In this document: piece after piece, positions 60,849 through 64,000 of the stretch
How positions within the stretch are numbered: position 1 is the first letter of the stretch
Layout: each line of letters starts with the position of its first letter
DNA from: Nannocystis punicea
Lineage (GTDB): Bacteria > Myxococcota_A > Polyangia > Nannocystales > Nannocystaceae
NCBI RefSeq assembly: GCF_026965555.1
Contig: NZ_CP114040.1
Span: 6,324,001 to 6,388,000 of the forward strand
Reading direction: 5' to 3'
DNA: 64,000 nucleotides
Notes under the pieces: generated by a model
Databases searched by the model: none
Told to the model about the DNA's origin: nothing
What the model saw: the letters and a program-made list of their open reading frames with translations, nothing else
Made by a program: the position numbers and the translations under genes

Positions 60849-62408
60849 ATGCGCGTGCACGTGCGACTCGGCCTCCTGTTGACTCTCGGCGCCCTCAGCT
60901 GCCTCAAGAGCGACTTTCCGCCGGCGGACGACCCGTCGTGGCAGTGCAACAAGAACTTCGTCTGCGACCCCGACGAGAACCAGGTCTCCTGCCCCGACGA
61001 CTGCATCTGGTCCGAGGCCGCCGGCGAGGGTCCCGCGGCAGTTGTATGCGACGCGCAAGAGAACTGGACCTTTGTCGAAGCCTGCCGCGAGACTTGCGGC
61101 AACGGCCAGCAGGACGACGGCGAGACCCAGGACACCTGCCCCCGCGACTTCCCCGGCCCAGGCTGCGGCGACGGCATTTGCGCCCCCGCCGAGGACCCGA
61201 CCCGTTGCCCCGTCGAGTGCCACCCCGGCAGCTGCGGCGACGGCCTCTGCGACCACCACGAGAACACCGCCGTCTGCGCCGAGGACTGCACCGACAGCTG
61301 CGGCGACAGCGTGTGCCAGGCCGGTGAGGAGACCACCTGCACCCGCGACTGCCCGCCCTGCGAGGACGACTCCTGTGTCTGCGGGGACATGGTCTGTGGG
61401 ACAGGCGAGTCCATGACCACCTGCCCCCAGGACTGCACCGAGCCCACCTGCGGCAACGGCGTCAAGGAAGGAAACGAGCCCTGCGACGACGGCAACAAGG
61501 TGGACACCGACGCCTGCACCAACGCCTGCGTCCTCGCCACCTGCGGTGACGGCATCGTCTGGCCCGGCGAGGAGGAGTGCGACGACGGCGACAACAACGG
61601 CCCCGGCCAGCCCTGCAGCGCCGATTGCGAGCTCAGCGAGTGCGGCGACGGCCAGGTCGGCCCCGGTGAGACCTGCGACGACGGCAACGACGACGACACC
61701 GACGACTGCGCCGCCTGCCAGCCCGCCTCCTGCGGCGACGGCTACCTCTGGGCCAGCGAGGAGACCTGCGACGACGGCAACCTGATCGACACCGACGCCT
61801 GCACCAACGCCTGCGAACCCGCCGACTGCGGCGACAGCATCGTCCACGAAGGCGAAGAAGAGTGCGACGACGGCAACGAGGTCGACACCGACACCTGCTC
61901 CAACGAATGCCTCAAGCCCCGCCGCGTCATCTTCGTGACGAGCAGCGAATTCAAGGGCAATCTCGGCCTCATCGGCGACATCGACAAAAAATGCCAGACC
62001 GCCGCGATGGCTGCTGGCCTGCCGAATCACTCAACCTTCAAAGCCTGGATCTCAACGTCTGCAACCTGGCCGGCAAAGCGCATGGATACGGGCTACCAAG
62101 GCATGTACGTCCTTGCGGACGGCACACCGGTCGTCGAGAACGGCTGGACGGACCTCACAGATGGAGCCCTGCTACACGCAATCGACCAGACGGAGAATCA
62201 GGACGCAGTAAGCGCGGGATCGTGGACAAACACGAAAGCAGACGGGACCAGAATTGACGAAGAAGATTGCGAATCTTGGACGGCTGATAGTGTGGACTTC
62301 TACGGAGCATTCGGGAAGACTAACGCGGCGGACACGTCTTGGACCGATTCGATGAACTCAATCACTTGCGATATCCCCCGAAGACTCTACTGCGTTGAGG
62401 ACCCTTGA
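60849..62408 (+). CDS. Lipoprotein with DUF4215 Cys-rich repeats and C-terminal DUF1554 domain
   Basis: About 519 residues from ATG 60849 (GTG 60846 is adjacent). Signal ends in LLTLGALSC (lipobox). Short Cys modules come first (WQCNKNFVCDPDENQVSC, CGDGLCDHHENTAVC). DUF4215 repeats follow from ~200: CGNGVKEGNEPCDDGN, CGDGIVWPGEEECDDGD, CGDGQVGPGETCDDGN, CGDGYLWASEETCDDGN and CGDSIVHEGEEECDDGN. From ~360 the DUF1554 domain starts (VIFVTSSEFKGNLGLIGDI), ending RRLYCVED. Base composition drops sharply in GC at about nt 61980, where DUF1554 begins, so this domain looks acquired. Surface attachment is inferred; the role is unknown. Confidence 0.85.
   Translation: MRVHVRLGLLLTLGALSCLKSDFPPADDPSWQCNKNFVCDPDENQVSCPDDCIWSEAAGEGPAAVVCDAQENWTFVEACRETCGNGQQDDGETQDTCPRDFPGPGCGDGICAPAEDPTRCPVECHPGSCGDGLCDHHENTAVCAEDCTDSCGDSVCQAGEETTCTRDCPPCEDDSCVCGDMVCGTGESMTTCPQDCTEPTCGNGVKEGNEPCDDGNKVDTDACTNACVLATCGDGIVWPGEEECDDGDNNGPGQPCSADCELSECGDGQVGPGETCDDGNDDDTDDCAACQPASCGDGYLWASEETCDDGNLIDTDACTNACEPADCGDSIVHEGEEECDDGNEVDTDTCSNECLKPRRVIFVTSSEFKGNLGLIGDIDKKCQTAAMAAGLPNHSTFKAWISTSATWPAKRMDTGYQGMYVLADGTPVVENGWTDLTDGALLHAIDQTENQDAVSAGSWTNTKADGTRIDEEDCESWTADSVDFYGAFGKTNAADTSWTDSMNSITCDIPRRLYCVEDP
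61388..61405. repeat. Dispersed dyad within the DUF4215 lipoprotein gene
   Basis: CATG-GTCTGTGGGA-CAGG, in codons for GDMVCGTGES between Cys modules. Confidence 0.4.
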
Positions 62409-62423
62409 CGCACAATGGCCGTT

Positions 62424-62672
62424 TTGAACGCCGCGAGCGCGAACGCGACGACTGCGGACCCGTGAAGATCTGCCGACTTGAACGCCGCGACTGCGAGCGC
62501 GCCGTCTGCGTGCCTGCCAAGATTCGGTCGACTTGAACGTAGCGAGCGAACCCGACGTCTGCGTGCCCGCCAAGATCCGGCCGACTTGAAGGCCACGAGC
62601 GCGAGCGCGAGGTCTGCGTGCCCGTCAAGAGTTCGCCGAATTAACACGGCGAGGGCGAGCGCGGCGACTGCC
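62424..62672. repeat. 54-bp tandem repeat, about 4.5 copies
   Basis: Units start at 62424, 62478, 62533 and 62586 (54, 55, 53, 55 bp), with a partial fifth from 62641. Each starts TTGAACG or a variant and carries GCGAGCGCG-like and GTCTGCGTGCC-like segments. Copy lengths differ by one or two bases, so no reading frame is kept. The array lies between the stop of the DUF4215 lipoprotein gene and the truncated end of the second TPR-like gene. Confidence 0.75.
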
Positions 62673-63396
62673 GACTCCCGCCGACCAGCGCCCCGGCGCC
62701 GACCAGCCCCGCGCCCGTCACCACCCCGACCGCGCCCGCCGCTCCCCAGCCCAGCGCGAAGCGGCGCAGCGCGCGTGCGTCGGGGCGCGCGCGGAGCTCG
62801 AGGATCTGCGGCGCCGTCGGGGCCGACGCCTCGACGCGAACTTCGAGCGTGATCGGCTCGAAGCGCGGGTCGTCGACGCGCACGCGCCACACGCCCGGGT
62901 CGAGCGCGAGCGCCGTCCGGTCGCCGGGACCGATCGTCTTGGAGATGTCGGGGCGCACGTCGGACGCGAACGCCGACACGGTGCCGAGCGTGACCGTGAG
63001 CGGCGTCGCCAGCGGCCGCGCGGACCGCAACACCAGAGTCACCGCCACCGTCTTGCCGCGGGCGATCTTCTCGAGGTTGGAGGCCTCGCCGCGCTGCTCC
63101 GGCGTCAACGTCGGCAACGCCAGCAGCGACTCGAGGTGGGCCACCGCGTGCGCGTAGTGGCGGAGCGCGAAACGCGAGGCTGCTGCATTGAACAGGTCCG
63201 AAGCGCCATGTCCTTCGCGCCAGAGCGCCTCGTACTCGAGCGCCGCCTCGGCGAAGCGACCGTTCTCGAACGCGGCCTGGGCGCGAGCACGACGCTCTTC
63301 GCCGCTCGTCGGCGCGTTCGGACCCGTGGCCGGCGACGCGGAGGACGGAGCGGCAGGCGCCAGGAGCAGGAGAGCGGCCACGAGGACGCAGACCAT
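62641..63396 (-). pseudogene. Truncated paralogue of the TPR-like exported protein
   Basis: 251 residues from ATG 63396, homologous to the first ~230 residues of the protein at 59498: same signal peptide style (VCVLVAALLLLAPAAPS), same AAFENGRFAEAALEYEALWR and DLFNAAASRFALRHYAHAV. The match stops at the first hydrophobic Gly-rich segment (GVVTGAGLVGAGALVGG), after which the frame ends in SRQSPRSPSPC inside the 54-bp repeats. It has lost the ~170-residue membrane part of its paralogue. It could still encode a secreted TPR-like protein, but truncation by the repeat array is the simpler reading. Confidence 0.7.
63193..63224. repeat. Two linked dyads within the truncated TPR-like gene
   Basis: CAGG (63193), CATG (63207) and CAGA (63221), exactly 14 bp apart, in the same codons as the copy at 60506 of the paralogue. 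Confidence 0.5.
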
Positions 63397-63455
63397 GGGC
63401 CAGCGAGTCTACGGAAAAGTGCCGACGAAGGCGAGCACCCAACTGCAGTTGGTCC

Positions 63456-63477
63456 CCCCCCAACCGGCGTTGGGGGG
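63456..63477. promoter_or_regulatory. Conserved 22-bp dyad CCCCCCAAC-N4-GTTGGGGGG (copy B)
   Basis: Second copy, in the divergent region between the truncated TPR-like gene and the last lipoprotein gene. A second palindrome CCAACTGCAGTTGG precedes it, matching the weaker CCCAA-N6-TTGGG before copy A. Confidence 0.65.
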
Positions 63478-63532
63478 CGGATGGGTGGCCCACGCCGTTG
63501 CTCGCCGCAGATCCGTGCCTTAGGATCCATCG

Positions 63533-64000
63533 ATGGCGCGCAAGCACCTCCTGATCGCTTTCTCGCTCGGCCTCGGCGGCCCGAGCTGCCTCCGCGGCGA
63601 GTTTCCGGCGGCCGACGATCCGCACTGGCAGTGCAACAAGGACTTCGTCTGCGACCCCGACGAGAACCAGGTCTCCTGCCCCGACGACTGCGTCTGGTCC
63701 GAGGCCACCGGCGAGGGCCCCGGCGCAGAGGTGTGCGACGCCCGAGAGAACTGGACCTTCGTCGCCGCCTGCCGCGAGACTTGCGGCAACGGCCAGCAGG
63801 ACGACGGCGAGACCCAGGACACCTGCCCCCGCGACTTCCCCGGCCCCGGCTGCGGCGACGGCATTTGCGCCCCCGCCGAGGACCCCACCCGCTGCCCCGT
63901 CGAGTGCCACCCCGGCAGCTGCGGCGACGGCCTCTGCGCCCTCCACGAGAACACCGCTGTCTGCGCCGAGGACTGCACCGACAGCTGCGGCGACAGCGTG
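63533..64000 (+). CDS. DUF4215-type Cys-rich lipoprotein (3' partial, paralogue of the gene at 60849)
   Basis: 156 residues are visible before the window end. ATG 63533 follows TAGGAT. The signal ends in LGLGGPSC (lipobox), then WQCNKDFVCDPDENQVSC and modules almost identical to those of the protein at 60849 (CGNGQQDDGETQDTC, CGDGICAPAEDPTRC, CGDGLCALHENTAVC). The frame is open to the edge, so DUF4215 repeats probably follow. Together with the truncated TPR-like gene it forms the second copy of the duplicated divergent pair. Confidence 0.85.
   Translation, partial: MARKHLLIAFSLGLGGPSCLRGEFPAADDPHWQCNKDFVCDPDENQVSCPDDCVWSEATGEGPGAEVCDARENWTFVAACRETCGNGQQDDGETQDTCPRDFPGPGCGDGICAPAEDPTRCPVECHPGSCGDGLCALHENTAVCAEDCTDSCGDSV

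Noticed and set aside
62387..63946. Long minus-strand open frame across the repeat array, truncated gene and last lipoprotein
   Set aside because: It runs antisense to well-supported genes; the apparent repeats in its translation come from the 54-bp DNA array, whose unit lengths do not keep a frame.

Overview
The window is GC-rich DNA with very strong G/C preference at third codon positions. It looks like a myxobacterium, most likely of the Nannocystis/Plesiocystis group (inference). Reasons: many lipoproteins with a Thr/Ser-rich linker straight after the lipobox, Myxococcus-type cysteine-rich (DUF4215) repeats, a MYXO-CTERM tail, large Ser/Thr kinases (one with WD40 repeats), and a geosmin synthase. 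No rRNA, tRNA, CRISPR array, intact insertion sequence or phage module was recognised.

Layout. 1-5.4 kb: three co-directional genes, namely a trypsin-like peptidase fused to endonuclease I (cut by the window edge), a LysM/peptidoglycan-binding protein, and a DNase I-fold protein split by a large DnaJ-like zinc-ribbon insertion. 5.4-10.6 kb (minus): a compact operon of two family 2B encapsulin shell paralogues followed by a two-domain geosmin synthase. 11-18 kb: MscS channel, CocE-type hydrolase, cysteine-rich lipoproteins, GH25-like protein. 18-21 kb: ada, rnk and a fused RsbW-like kinase/STAS protein; a strong intrinsic terminator lies in the rnk leader. 21-27 kb: lipoproteins carrying ferritin-like, spermidine-synthase-like and alpha/beta-hydrolase domains, and a Kelch-like protein. 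27-36 kb: an ECF sigma factor overlapping a Ser/Thr kinase-WD40 gene, facing a TIR/nSTAND/WD40 NLR-like protein. 36-53 kb: MYXO-CTERM protein, SDR/AraC divergent pair, J-domain protein, SpoIIAA-like/RsbR pair, beta-helix lipoprotein, Fis-type HTH protein, uvsE and several orphans. 53.7-59.3 kb: an operon of Ser/Thr kinase, VKOR-thioredoxin, OmpA-like protein, micro-membrane protein and TlpA-like protein, plausibly for disulfide formation in the envelope. 59.5-64 kb: a duplicated divergent gene pair, the second copy truncated next to a 54-bp tandem repeat and the last gene cut by the window end.

Two signals run across the genes. First, a dispersed 18-bp dyad (consensus CMTGTCC-N4-GGACAKG) occurs about 30 times, between genes and inside them. 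At several places copies overlap by their outer four bases and form chains with an exact 14-bp period, up to eight anchors at 57908-58009. It is absent from the NLR-like gene. Second, the duplicated gene pairs at the right end share a conserved 22-bp dyad (CCCCCCAAC-N4-GTTGGGGGG) in their divergent promoter regions. The best candidates for notable biology are the double-shell encapsulin/geosmin operon, the zinc-ribbon-split nuclease cluster, the NLR-like protein and the 14-bp-period repeat family.
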